A stretch of DNA of 64,000 nucleotides from Cavenderia fasciculata (taxonomy: Eukaryota; Evosea; Eumycetozoa; Acytosteliales; Cavenderiaceae), in contig NW_004457736.1 in assembly GCF_000203815.1 (NCBI RefSeq), positions 1,302,001-1,366,000 on the forward strand, in the 5' to 3' direction. This document shows, one piece after another, positions 10,093 to 20,725 of this stretch (its first letter is position 1; the number at the start of each line of letters is the position of its first letter). Under the pieces are notes generated by a model. That model was not told where the DNA came from and did no database searches. It was given only the letters and a program-made list of their open reading frames with translations. A program made the position numbers and the translations under genes.

Positions 10093-11565
10093 ATGAAGAA
10101 TAGTACAAACTCGCACTTACAAGTAAATCATTCATTTGATCAACTTGGTATAAACGAAAAAGAAGAGGAAGAGCATAGAAAGATGATATGCGCAGATTGG
10201 AGGAGTGATGATATGGTAGCTTTGGCTGGTTCAGTATTACCATGGTATGTGCAGACGATTGTACTCGATCATGTATGCAATGTAGACTCTGTGAAGAATA
10301 AGAAGAGTATTAGTATATTGGTATCATCAGTGTGTTGGAGATACAGGAGGTATGTGGCACATACATACTATCAAGAGTACAAATCATCAAGCATGTCGAT
10401 ATCTGATATGTCTCATCATATCTTTAGTCGATACTCTTTGTATCGTGATATCAAAACGCTCGCGATAGAGTATTCGAGGAATCAAAGCTTGTTTGACTGT
10501 GACCAAGAACACATGTCAACGCTGGTCCCAATCAAAATTTTAAAAGAGCGGTTTGGGTTAATGATAGAGTCATTATCAATGTTTACAGCACACAGTTATG
10601 GTAATAGTAAAGATACTGATGATAAACAAGATGATGTAGATGAATCATTTAGATCTGATGAATATGCATCACTCTTGAAGCACTATATGCCAAAACTGAA
10701 ACATTTAACTCTACGTGCTTCTATAGAGTCAAAACTCAATCTTCCAACCACCTATCAATCAATCATCGAGTCAATACCAATACATCAACTAGTATCATTG
10801 ACATTAGAGATTACATGCAAGTTTAATAAGGAATTAACCAAATCAATCGGTGAACGATTGTTTTCTGAACAAACAACAATATCAACACTCAAACTAAATC
10901 TAAAAGAACCAAACAATCAAATACTCTATCCTTTACTATCACAGTATCTTTTGGTAACTACGACTCTTACTGACCTGTCAATCTCTGGAATCGATGACAT
11001 TCACTTTCCACTTTTATTTGGTGCTCTCACACAATCTTCACTCAAAAGATTAGAGTTGATTGCCGTTCCTGTGGTAGACTATTGTCAAAATCTTGCACCA
11101 GCATTCTTTAGTCTTGACTATCTGTCCATTCAATGTAGAGGTACATTTACACTCCATCTCGATCCCAACTCTTCCATTAAGCATCTCAATATTGATGGTC
11201 CCACCAAAATCAGTAACTTTTCTCAATATATGACACAAAACAAACATTTGGTTGAATTGAGAACGAGCAAAGGTCTTGATTCCCTCGTATCTTCCAAAGA
11301 GCAAGATTGTTTAATTAAATCGTCATCTGTCAAGTCGCTCACTATCCTTGATGCCAATTTGACAAGTCAAAGGGCCGAGAAACAGGTATTGGACCTATTG
11401 ACCCAATTCCCTAATCTTACCACTCTCAATATCCAACCCACTAGAAAACTATACCCACTAGCTTACCAAAAACAAGTAAACATATGCCTACAATTACTGC
11501 AAGACAAGTTTACAATGACCAAAATAATGGGTTTCATGTCCCTTTATATTTTTAAAAAGAAATAA
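10093..11565 (+). CDS. F-box-like/LRR-like tandem family, copy D (intact)
   Basis: A single exon of 490 residues starting at the ATG at 10093. It has the family core: EEEEHRKMICADWR, VLPWYVQTIVLDHVC, SSVCWRYRRYVAHTYY, SRYSLYRDIKTL, the family's HSYG motif (HSYGNSKDTDDKQDD here), LRR-like units and the tail CLQLLQDKFTMTK. It differs from copies A and E at the N-terminus, which here has a polar leader (MKNSTNSHLQVNHSF) in place of the basic one. No frame break is seen. Spacing to copy C is 86 bases and to copy E about 240, short enough that each promoter must be compact. Confidence 0.75.
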   Translation: MKNSTNSHLQVNHSFDQLGINEKEEEEHRKMICADWRSDDMVALAGSVLPWYVQTIVLDHVCNVDSVKNKKSISILVSSVCWRYRRYVAHTYYQEYKSSSMSISDMSHHIFSRYSLYRDIKTLAIEYSRNQSLFDCDQEHMSTLVPIKILKERFGLMIESLSMFTAHSYGNSKDTDDKQDDVDESFRSDEYASLLKHYMPKLKHLTLRASIESKLNLPTTYQSIIESIPIHQLVSLTLEITCKFNKELTKSIGERLFSEQTTISTLKLNLKEPNNQILYPLLSQYLLVTTTLTDLSISGIDDIHFPLLFGALTQSSLKRLELIAVPVVDYCQNLAPAFFSLDYLSIQCRGTFTLHLDPNSSIKHLNIDGPTKISNFSQYMTQNKHLVELRTSKGLDSLVSSKEQDCLIKSSSVKSLTILDANLTSQRAEKQVLDLLTQFPNLTTLNIQPTRKLYPLAYQKQVNICLQLLQDKFTMTKIMGFMSLYIFKKK

Positions 11566-11634
11566 TAAATGATCCAAAATTGTACAATATCCACACTCTG
11601 TCTAGGACTGACACTCAGGATATAAGATTAATCA

Positions 11635-11709
11635 TCTTTTGGCGCCAAAAGACTTATCAATCTGGATCTTGCCATAGTATCGGTTTTCAATTTTTAAAAG
11701 AGCGGGAAA
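11635..11709. promoter_or_regulatory. Candidate E2F/DP sites upstream of copy E
   Basis: A perfect 18-base palindrome at 11635-11652 (centre TTTTGGCGCCAAAA) contains the classic E2F consensus TTTSGCGCSAAA. A second E2F-like half-site, GCGGGAAA, lies at 11702-11709. They sit about 155-170 and 100 bases before the ATG of copy E. I see no such pair in the short spacers ahead of copies A, B or D. Binding is inferred from consensus only. Confidence 0.35.
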
Positions 11710-11806
11710 GCTGAAAACCTATATCAAGATATATTATTGTAGTTCAACAATGACCTTGTATTTATAACATATATATAAAGAAAAGATAGTATAGTCATAG
11801 TATAAA

Positions 11807-13260
11807 ATGATAGTTAAAGGACCTTATAAAAGAAAAGCAAAAGTACAACTTAAAAGACTTACAATCAATGAAGCTTACAGACAACTTATGTGTACAGATT
11901 GGAAGAAAGGTGAAATGAAAGCTTTCACTGGTTCTGTATTACCTTGGTACGTGCAGACTATCATCCTCAAGGATGTATGCACAGACGATGAAAAGAGTTG
12001 TATATTGGTATCAATGGTGTGTTGGAGATACAGGAGGTATGTGGTTGAGACATACTTTCAAGAGTACAACCCTTGTATCGCATTATCAATCTCTGATTTG
12101 GCAAATCACGTGTTTAGTCGATACTCTTTGTATCGTGACGTCAAGTCACTACATCTCGGGTATGGAAGGAACCAGAACTTGTTTTATGGTAAAATAGAGT
12201 TCCCGAGGTGGCAGGACTCGGATGATGAAGGCTTGTGTGGACTATCCGATCAAGACAAGTCAGTCCCAATCGAGGTGTTTAAAGAGAGGTTTGGTCAAAT
12301 GATAGAGTCATTTACATTGTCAACATTCCACAATTATGGGCATGATGGAGACGGTGAAGATGAACAAGAGAGTTTGGACGCATCTTTTAGAGGTGAAGAA
12401 TATGGATCACTTTTGTTAGGGTATATGCCTCAACTCAAGCATCTGAAACTCCAAGCTGATGTTGGACAGTTGCTAAATTTACCAGCCAACTATAAGAACA
12501 TAATAGAGTCTATACCAATACACCAACTAGAGTCGTTGACACTGGAGCTTGACAGACCCACAACCTCACAAATCCGATTAATGGATAAACTATTTTCAAA
12601 TGTACCCCAACTCCAACTCAAAACACTCAAACTTGTTCTACAAGAAACACCAGACAATTTCATACTATATCATACATTATCCAAATATCTGATGGTAACA
12701 ACTACTCTCACTTACCTAACCCTTACCAAAATTGATGATCACTTTCCATTGTTATTTGGTGCTTTTAAAAGACACCAATCACCATTAAAGAGATTATATT
12801 TGGAAGGTGGTAGAGAAAAATACACTCAACAAAAGGTACCAGTCTACTTTTGCCTTGATTTTATTTGTCTATTTCATGGGGAAATGGGTTCCAACTCCAT
12901 CTCGTCCCCACATCTTCCATCAAGCAACTCAGGTTACACTCTTCTAGTTCAATCACCAACCTCTCTCAATATTTGGTAGAAAACAAAAATTTAATCGAAT
13001 TGGCAGTTGGTAATAGCCATATATCCAAGGGTATTGGATCGTCATCGGTCAAGTCGCTCACCATGAATGGATTTTCCAAAGATCAAAAGACCGAGAAACG
13101 ATTGTTGCGATTATCGATGCAATTCCCAAATCTAACAACTTTGACAATCAATCCATCATGGGTCCAAAACGAACAACTGGTCGACCAATACCAACAAATA
13201 CTACAGGACAAGTATACAATGACAAAAAAAATGGGGGGATATGTTTTTGAGAAGAAATAA
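11807..13260 (+). pseudogene. F-box-like/LRR-like tandem family, copy E (one frameshift)
   Basis: Opens MIVKGPYKRKAKV and is most like copy A: both have SRYSLYRDVKSLHLGY and a FYG motif, followed by acidic residues. The first frame runs from 11807 but loses similarity at about residue 350. Similarity resumes in another frame, with GNGFQLHLVPTSSIKQL followed by SQYLVENKNLIEL and the family tail QILQDKYTMTKKMG, ending at 13260. Comparing the LDYLS-type motif with the intact copies indicates an extra two bases near 12855. Everything else is preserved, so the break is recent or is a sequencing/assembly error; reads would tell. As it stands the gene codes for a 390-residue protein with a foreign C-terminus. 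Confidence 0.7.
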
Positions 13261-13370
13261 AGAAGTATGCTCTGACCAAATTTTATGCTTTTAAAAAATC
13301 ATCTGACCCAAAGCTTGTTGTTATTGTTTCATATCATCTTTGTACAGATAAATAACTATACTAAAAGAAG

Positions 13371-14883
13371 ATGATGTACATGGAAAAAGAGGAAGAGTGT
13401 AGAGAGTTGATGTGTGCTGAATGGAAGAGTGATGAGATGATAGCTATCACTGGCGCAGTAGTATGTGCAGACCATCATTCTCAAACATGTATGTACAGTC
13501 GACTTGGACTTGGAAGCAGACTTGAAAAAGAAGAGTCTTATATTGGTGTCATCAGTGTGTTGGAGATACAGGAGGTATGTGGTACAGACATATTTTCAAG
13601 AGTACAAATCATCAAACATGTCGGTAGATATGTCTCATCATGTGTTTAGTCGATACTCTTTGTATCGTGATATCAAGACATTGGATCTAAAGTATGATAA
13701 GAGTAGAAGCTTGTTTGACAATAGACAAGATCCATTAGATGAATCAAGACGTCGCGTACCTCGCGACGTGTTTAAAGAACGGTTTGGGTTAATGATAGAG
13801 TCATTCTCATTGACTACAAAACACGGCTATAATTTTAATAACTTTACAGAGAATTCGAATGGTGATAAAGATGATGATGATAAAGATCAACATTTTTGCA
13901 TCCTCAAAGAATATGCATCACTTTTCGAGCACATGCCAAAACTCAAACATTTAACTCTATTGACAGTGCCATATTTAAGGACCATTAATCCATCCGCCTA
14001 TGCATCAATCATCGAGTCGATCCCAATTCGTCAACTAAAGTCTTTGACACTCGATATTGCCTGTAATGGAGACACGGCCAATTGCAAGAGAATAACAGAA
14101 TCTATTGCAAAACAGTTGATATCAACAGTCGGACATACAGCAATATCAACACTCAAACTCAATCTAATAGATCCAGACAACAAAATACTCTATCCTTCAC
14201 TCTCAGAATATCTATTAAAAGAAAAGGCAAAGACACTCACCGATCTATCCATCCACGGTATCGACGATCACTTTCCATTGTTATTGGGTGCCCTAACAAA
14301 AAGAAAATCTTCACTCAGAAGACTAGAGTTGCGAGGTAAAGACCGCTATGGTGTAGATGGGCTTGCATCAGCCTATTTGCACCTTGATTGTCTGTCCATA
14401 AAAGGGAGAGGAGAGTTTAACATCAAACTTGATTCTACCTCTAAAATCAAACATCTCAAGATCCGAGACATCAGTAAAATCCAAAACCTGGCCAGGTATG
14501 TGACCAAAAACAAACATTTACTCAAATTGACCATACTCCAAAGCATCCCAAACGAGATAAACAAGAGAAAGAGAGGTACAATCCCCCACCATGCACTTCC
14601 TTATTTGGTATCTGAGGGTATAGGGTCGTCATCAGTCGAGTTTGTCACCCTCGATTTTGTCAATCTAGCCAGTCAAGAGCGCCAAAAACAATTGTTGGAC
14701 CTGTTGACACGAACATTCCCAAATCTAAAGACTCTCTGCTTCTATGCACCAGAGTATCAACAAGAAGAAGATCAAAAACTAGTAAACAAATGCTTACAAA
14801 TACTCCAAGAAGCATTTACAATGACAATTAAACCAAAAAAAAACAGACTCATGAAGTTAGATTATGTTTTTGAAAAGAAATAA
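13371..14883 (+). pseudogene. F-box-like/LRR-like tandem family, copy F (early frameshift)
   Basis: The ATG at 13371 opens MMYMEKEEECRELMCAEWK and follows the family as far as AITGAV. There the segment coding for the LPW of VLPWYVQT is missing (about eight bases, near 13462), and similarity continues in another frame with QTIILKHVCTVDLDLEADL, SSVCWRYRRYVVQ, SRYSLYRDIKTL and LRR-like units to the stop at 14883. The second frame is open for 472 residues and retains the whole tail. If translated from an internal start it would lack only the first 45 or so residues, so a shortened functional protein is not excluded. It closes the array. Confidence 0.7.
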
Positions 14884-15024
14884 ATATATACATTTATTTC
14901 TGCAAAGAGTAGGTTTCTACTCTAGATCTATTAAACTCACAATCAAAAAAATTGGGACAAATATCACAATCCTGATTATATTTATTTATATTTAACTTGA
15001 TCAATCAAATTTGAAAGATGGCGA

Positions 15025-16783
15025 TCAGTGGGATCCTTTGGCCTTCTTGTGAGGAAGAGCAGGGGTCTCGTCGAGTGGCATTTCTAGAACAAACTGGGTA
15101 ACATTTTTATGTTGGTAGGTTTGTTCAGAGCTAAAAGAGTAAAAGTGGTCTGGTGGGACCACAAAATAAAGATCTATTGTAGTGAAGCCTCCACCATCGA
15201 TGAGTTTTGAGAAATCATCTTGGTTGGTCGGGTGTTCTTTGGAGATGGTCATTTGGAAAAAAATGCTGTGTGACTAGGCGAGGCCTTCTTGATGAGCGAA
15301 TCAATGCAAGAAAACGTGGGGGATGATGGAATCGAATAGTCATCGAATTGAATTTGATCCAAAGCATTAAACGTTCTCTGCATCAATGGGCCAAAACAAG
15401 TTTGATTTGTTAAGTCAAGAGTATTAATTGTCCACTACGTCTAAATTAAGTGGAAAAGAAAGGGAAAGTGGGCGTGTGGCGAAAGAATTGCCCTCACAAA
15501 TCTTTAGATGAGAGATCTTTTCAAAAAAAACTCCGCCAACAGTGCCTTTTAATGGTACCACACCTTGAATAAAAGAACAAACCGCATCCCTGTCCTGTCT
15601 AATAAGTTTTTTTGTAACTAGATCAGCGATGTAGCTGGAGCCAAACTCGATGGTTGTGTTGGTAAAATCATTAGAATAGGTGTGGAGGATTTTATGTGAG
15701 ATGGACAACGACGCCGATGACTCTCCAATAAACTGTGTCACTAAGCCAAGATTGCACACTGAAATAGCATCATCAAGCTCTTTCTTGTTTGCCAAACCAG
15801 TGAAAACATAGCGTGGTATACCACCCCAATGTCTATAGTTTGGTCTATCGATGAGGGATCCATTGTCTTGTAGACGGTTTTTTTCAAGCAATCCAGTACT
15901 TTTTATTGGTCAAGTCAGACTATTATTTTAATAAAAAGGTTAGTTTGTAGTTTGGTGGAAAACATGGGCTATATAAATATAAATACCTTTAAGTACTCTT
16001 TGTATTTATCTGGGTTGGGAGAAGAAACCATGAGACCACTTGCTTTGAATTTTGCTTGTGATTCAAAGTTTACGGAATCAATTAGATATATAGTTTTGGG
16101 ATCCATGAGAATTGAATCCAATTTACCAAGATTTGCATACTTTGAAACTCGTCTTGATTTCAAAGTCTCATCATATTCAAAAAGAAGAATATGGCTATTG
16201 TGAATCGAGTGAAACACAAGAGTTCGAGTTGTTGACTTGGCATATACAAATAACAAATAGATTAGCATGAACCTCTTTCCAATGCCGGGGTTCCCTGTGA
16301 TGAGCACTGGGAACTGTTCGCTGGGTAGTAATAACTCCTTCATTTTGACGTAGCTCTCCCTGATGAAGATCGGCGTCTCAACCTTGAGATTTTGCATCAA
16401 CTCATAAGACCAACCAGTTGGTAGTTCAAATATACTATTGCGCAGTGGCTCCGAGAGACTAAAAAATTGGTCGAATGGATAGACAATCTCTAGAGGATTT
16501 ACAAAAAAAATATATATATTAGTAAATGAGAGATTGTTTTGTTTGTCTTATTCTTCTTCTTCTTCTTCTTACCTTGTTGGATGGGTTGATGTTGGCTATG
16601 TTGAATAATTGAAAGACATCTGCCACCTGATATACCAAGCAATTTCAATTGTGCTAGTGATGCACTTTTAGTGTTCAAAAGATCTAATCTCTCGTTTACT
16701 ATTGCTTGATAATCACTATCATTTTGATCAGATAAACCTAATTTAACAAGAAGTTCTTTTGTTGAATCAGATATTGTTGTCAT
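15025..16783 (-). pseudogene. Decayed Crinkler (CRN/RHS-type) gene, fossil
   Basis: Minus-strand remains of a Crinkler-family gene, the eukaryotic effector/toxin-like family with a P-loop NTPase module. The 5' end starts at an ATG at 16781-16783, and one ordinary intron (16490-16572) is recognisable. The NTPase part has a Walker A motif (GNPGIGKRF) preceded by the usual PTGWSYE-like stretch and followed by a YLIDS Walker B-like strand. Further on are the family signature WGGIPRYVF and a C-terminal LYFVVP motif. The gene is broken, with roughly three to four interruptions in its second half, and is probably fairly young because whole motifs are still clear. The family is known from oomycetes, chytrids and several amoebae; the assignment is by motif recall. 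Confidence 0.65.
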
Positions 16784-17100
16784 GTTTGTTGAAATCAAAA
16801 GAGAAGAGCAACTAGTTAGTTGTACACAACAAATTTTACAAAAGCGTATGCAAAAGTTGAATGATATTGCAACAATTTTTAATGAATTAAATAATTTAAT
16901 TATTAATTATACAATTCAAAGAATAATAATACAATACAATAATTTACTGGTTTTATGATTCCCTCCTCAATGGATTAACATCTTTTAAATCATAATAATG
17001 CCATTATAAAGAAATAATTATTTGACAAAATGGATTAAATCATTTTTTAAGGTTTTGATTTGCTATTTTGTTTATCTCGTCTTGTTTGACCTTTCTTTAT
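16784..17100. other. Intergenic DNA
   Basis: AT-rich spacer between the start of the Crinkler relic and the end of the J-domain gene. I see no ORF, RNA gene or strong repeat in it. Confidence 0.5.
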
Positions 17101-18198
17101 TTACTTATCAAGCATTTCATACAATGTTAGATAAATGGAAAGAGGGACGAACCCAGAATACAACTTTTTAATAAAACTACCACTACGCCACAACTCTTTG
17201 AGGATGCCCAGCGGAGAGAGGGCCAGTTTGGCCTGGACGGGGTCCGAGAGGTCTAATATATTTTGGAGCTGTGTGCGGTAGGAGATTAAAAATACAGGGG
17301 CCATGACGGTGGTGTAGATGAGCGTGCGACCCACAGGGTTGGCGAGGATATAGTTGGCGTAGCGCCAGAGTTTGGATTGCGTGTTGCGTATGTATTGGTG
17401 GTAGGAGATTTGTTGCAGTTGTTTGATGGCGCCGTCGACGAGCATGCCGGCAATCGACATGCCCGCATACACCGACATACCGCGCCACAGCCCTGTAAAA
17501 CCGTTGCGTGTAATGACATGACGTGCCACATCGAAAAAGCCCTTGTAGTGGCGATCGACCATATAAATGTTGGCGCACATTTCGGCGGGGTACTCGACCA
17601 CGCACTGACACGCAAATGCAGCGTATTTGTAGACCGATGGTGGAACGAGTGCGTGTATGCGACGCTGTAACTCGCCTGCTAACTGGTCCGAAATAAATAC
17701 AGAGGCGATACCAACCAATGTACCTCTAAAGAGTCCGCGACGCAATCCGTATGTGCGACGCGCTTCACTGGCCACACGCCAACCCGTGCGGTAGTGTCCC
17801 CCAGCCGTCATGCTCTGACACACCACCGACACCATCTTGAAAGGTGACGATACGAGCTGCGAGCACATCGCAACCACCAACTCGACCACACGTAACAACT
17901 CTTCACGCACTTCGCCGTCTGTCTCGTGGAATGTACCACCTTCGTCAAACGAGTATGTATCGTATAGCTCGCGCATACGATCATCTGACAATATCTTGTT
18001 GGCACGATTAATCTCGACAAACTTGGTCTGATCTGCTGCCGACGGCTTCTTGTCGGGATGGTATCGCTTTGCGAGCATTCTATACTGTTTCTTGATCTCT
18101 TCCTTTGTTGCTGATGGTGTCACTCCCAAGATCTCGTACAAACCATCGCCTGCACTCATCAGCTCTTTCATCTCTTCTTGTGTTGGTCTTGTTGACAT
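17101..18198 (-). CDS. J-domain protein fused to a mitochondrial-carrier-like domain
   Basis: A single exon of 365 residues. Residues 18-85 are a canonical J domain: DGLYEILGVTPSATKEEI, then MLAKRYHPDKK with the HPD triad that stimulates Hsp70, and LSDDRMRELYD. Residues from about 105 on look like three degenerate mitochondrial carrier repeats: SPFKMVSVVCQ with GLFRGTLVGI; EYPAEMCANIY with GLWRGMSVYAG; and APVFLISYRTQ with KLYSGFVPLSIYL. The PX[D/E]XX[K/R] signature is incomplete, as in the outer-membrane carrier relatives MTCH and SLC25A46, so transport is doubtful. I infer a membrane-anchored co-chaperone on mitochondria, perhaps recruiting cytosolic Hsp70 to imported or inserted proteins. 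Codon usage is visibly richer in G and C than in neighbouring genes. Confidence 0.8.
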   Translation of the reverse strand: MSTRPTQEEMKELMSAGDGLYEILGVTPSATKEEIKKQYRMLAKRYHPDKKPSAADQTKFVEINRANKILSDDRMRELYDTYSFDEGGTFHETDGEVREELLRVVELVVAMCSQLVSSPFKMVSVVCQSMTAGGHYRTGWRVASEARRTYGLRRGLFRGTLVGIASVFISDQLAGELQRRIHALVPPSVYKYAAFACQCVVEYPAEMCANIYMVDRHYKGFFDVARHVITRNGFTGLWRGMSVYAGMSIAGMLVDGAIKQLQQISYHQYIRNTQSKLWRYANYILANPVGRTLIYTTVMAPVFLISYRTQLQNILDLSDPVQAKLALSPLGILKELWRSGSFIKKLYSGFVPLSIYLTLYEMLDK

Positions 18199-18735
18199 TA
18201 TATTATATGTATGTGATAGATTCTCGCGATCTATACTACTAACTACTAACTATACTATATAATATATATCTAATTACAAAATACAAAGATACTGATGAAA
18301 CGATGCAAACACAAAATTAAACATCGGTGTATTCTTGTCAAAAACGACCTCCTGAAAAATTTTACTGATTTAAAACCGAATCAGGTTAATTACTTATTTA
18401 TTTAATTTAAATCAAATCAAAAAGATGGTCTATTGATTATTATTAGGTTAAAACAGAACTTCAAATCATTGACAATGATATAGATTGATATATCTGATCA
18501 AAAAAATAGGAATGATTATTTTCGCACATGTAACACAGTTGTGTGTTTGTTCACAAAGTGATTGTTGTTGCACCGTCATCATACAATTGTATTTATTATT
18601 ATTTATTTTAATCCCAAGTATCCAAGAGATATTTCTTCCTCCTATTCTATCCATGGATAGTAAATTTATTCCAAAAAGATATTAATCTTTTTTGTTAATT
18701 AATTATTTTTCTGTAGTTTTTTTAAATTTTAAGAA
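18199..18735. other. Divergent intergenic region
   Basis: AT-rich promoter region between the J-domain gene and the membrane-protein gene. A few short open frames occur, but none has a recognisable sequence. Confidence 0.5.
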
Positions 18736-19372
18736 ATGGGATCAAGATGGAAATCAATATCTACACCTTCAAAACAACCAAAGATTATCAAGATTGATAA
18801 AGTTGATGAAATATTAGAAGCTATTTCCTCTCTTAAAAAAGTACCTCGCCGTCCGTTTAAAAGATATATAATTTTAATCGTAGTCTCTGTCCTTTTTGTA
18901 GCAACCTTGCACCAATACAACTTCCACAATTCCAAGTTGAAGCAATCATTGATCAATTTACACTTAAAACAATTTCAGCCCAGCAACGTTACAAAGATTG
19001 ATATTAAAAATTCAATCATTGATATTCTCGAACAAAAAGGAAACCAACATAACCAATTCCAAGTTGGTATAAAATCCTATCTTTATCTCCACCGTTACAT
19101 AGGTATGTGTGCAAATATTGATCGCATTATAACAAGATCTAAATCTCTCTTAACAAATAATAATCCATCATATAGAGCATGCCAGTTGGATGAGTGGAAT
19201 ATTCAAAAACATAACCTTTGCCCTACGAGAATGGATATTTGACTATGAAAGTCTATAAAATTTACAGACATTTGAAAGAATAGATGGTTTGCCAGGATTA
19301 GAGGATTACCAACCAGATTCTAATTGGAAGAGAATGCAAAAAATGTTTTTCACAGGTGGAGACCTGAAATAA
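18736..19372 (+). pseudogene. Broken gene for a single-pass membrane protein
   Basis: The ATG at 18736 opens a 168-residue frame ending at 19242. It has a basic, cytosolic-type N-terminus, one hydrophobic helix at residues 56-70 (YIILIVVSVLFVATL) and then a polar, presumably lumenal part containing three cysteines, which suggests a type II membrane protein. From 19190 a second frame reads on convincingly (ITFALREWIFDYESL, then TFERIDGLPGLEDYQ) to a stop at 19370-19372, with one internal TAA. The change of frame near 19190 and that TAA suggest a decayed gene whose product continued past the present stop. The layout recalls Golgi glycosyltransferases, but no catalytic motif is visible, so this is only a suggestion. 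Confidence 0.45.
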
Positions 19373-19556
19373 TTATAATTATAATACCTACCAATTATTA
19401 ATTGTATATATATATACACCTTGAGAGAGAATAATAAATAAAAAATGTATAGACCAAAAAAAATATTACAATCTTGAAACATTGAACCAAGTACCATTGA
19501 TCAACACGTTGGAATGGAATATAACTATTTATTCCAAAAAAGAAAAGAAATTTAAA

Positions 19557-20725
19557 TTAATGGTGACCATGATGATGAGGAGGAGGAGGAAGTTGACCAG
19601 CTGGAACCTTTTTACTGTAAATTAAAAAAATTAAATAATATTAGTATTAGTATGTTTGTGGGATGGCTCGATTATGATTGCTTTTGTTTAACTTACACCT
19701 TGTTCATAAATTGTTTAAATTGTCTATTAAATCTAACTGTCATTCCACCTTGACTATTTCCTTCAACTTTTTTTCCCTAGATTAATTTATAAATAAATAA
19801 ATAAATAAATTAATTAATGATTTGATTTCCGTACGTAATGACATTCTTTTCTTTTCTTTCTTTTACATACTTTAGTAGTTGAGAATACAACTGGTATTCC
19901 CAATGCTCTCATCATTTCTTCTTCTTCTGGATCTAGTCCAGATTCAACTGGTTCACCACCTTCATCGATAGCATTATTATTATTATTGATATTTTGATCA
20001 TCTTTTGATGAGCGATGACTACTATCCTTTTTAGATGATGATGATGATGTGGATGTCGATGATTTTCTAGAACCATCAGATGTCTTTTCTCTTTTTCTAT
20101 CTCTGTCTCTGTCTCTATCTCTCTCTCCTCCTCCTGATCGATCACCTCTGTCTCCACTTCTACTCCTACTACGTTTTCTTTCTTTTTCTCTGTCTCTGTC
20201 TCCTCCACGGTCACGGTCTCTACGAGACTCTCTGTCTCCTCCCGATCTATCACCTCTGTCTCTATCTCTATCTCTATCTCCTCTATTGTTATCTCTATCA
20301 CGGTCACCACGATGATGATTGTCTCTATCTCCTCCTCCTCCTGATGATCGGTCATCTCTATGATCTCTTCGGTCTGATCTATGATCTCTATCTCTATCTC
20401 TATCTCTATTGTCTATTCTATCTTTGTTGTTGTCTCTTCCACCACCACCACTGCGATTGTCACGTCTATCATTGTTGCCATGATGATTGTTGTCTCCTCC
20501 TCTTCCATGGTCATCTCGTTGACGATTATTGTAATCTCCTCTTCCACCACTTCCTCCACCATCTCTTGAAGAATATTCTCTCTTTTGTTGTTGATAAGAT
20601 GATGACGGCGACGATGTTGAAGATGGTTGTTGTTGTTGTTTATATTTATCTTTCAAATTGAGAAAGTCTTGGTCATAACCTCCTTCCTCTCCAGCTTCTA
20701 TTTCTCCCTCATCATTAATATCCAT
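19557..20725 (-). CDS. SNRNP27: U4/U6.U5 tri-snRNP 27 kDa protein homologue
   Basis: Three exons (19871-20725, 19697-19776, 19557-19614) give 330 residues. The first 270 are low complexity: an acidic start, then a long RD/RS-like region of Arg, Asp, Gly and Ser repeats typical of splicing factors. The conserved C-terminal module follows: EEEEMMRALGIPVVFSTTK, GKKVEGNSQGG and MTVRFNRQFKQFMNK, which matches the SNRNP27 domain. The second donor is placed at GTAAGT because the alternative one base pair step earlier would give an immediate stop. The protein should act in the nucleus, in the tri-snRNP near the 5' splice site. The unusual tail PPPPHHHGHH follows the conserved part. Longer than the human protein (about 155 residues) because of the RD-rich region. 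Confidence 0.8.

Noticed and set aside
17183-17670. Overlapping open frames in several phases within the J-domain gene
   Set aside because: They come from the GC-rich codon usage of the real gene; none shows a domain.
20049-20661. Ser/Leu/Tyr-rich open frames opposite SNRNP27
   Set aside because: They mirror the Arg/Asp/Ser repeats of the real gene and have no complex sequence.
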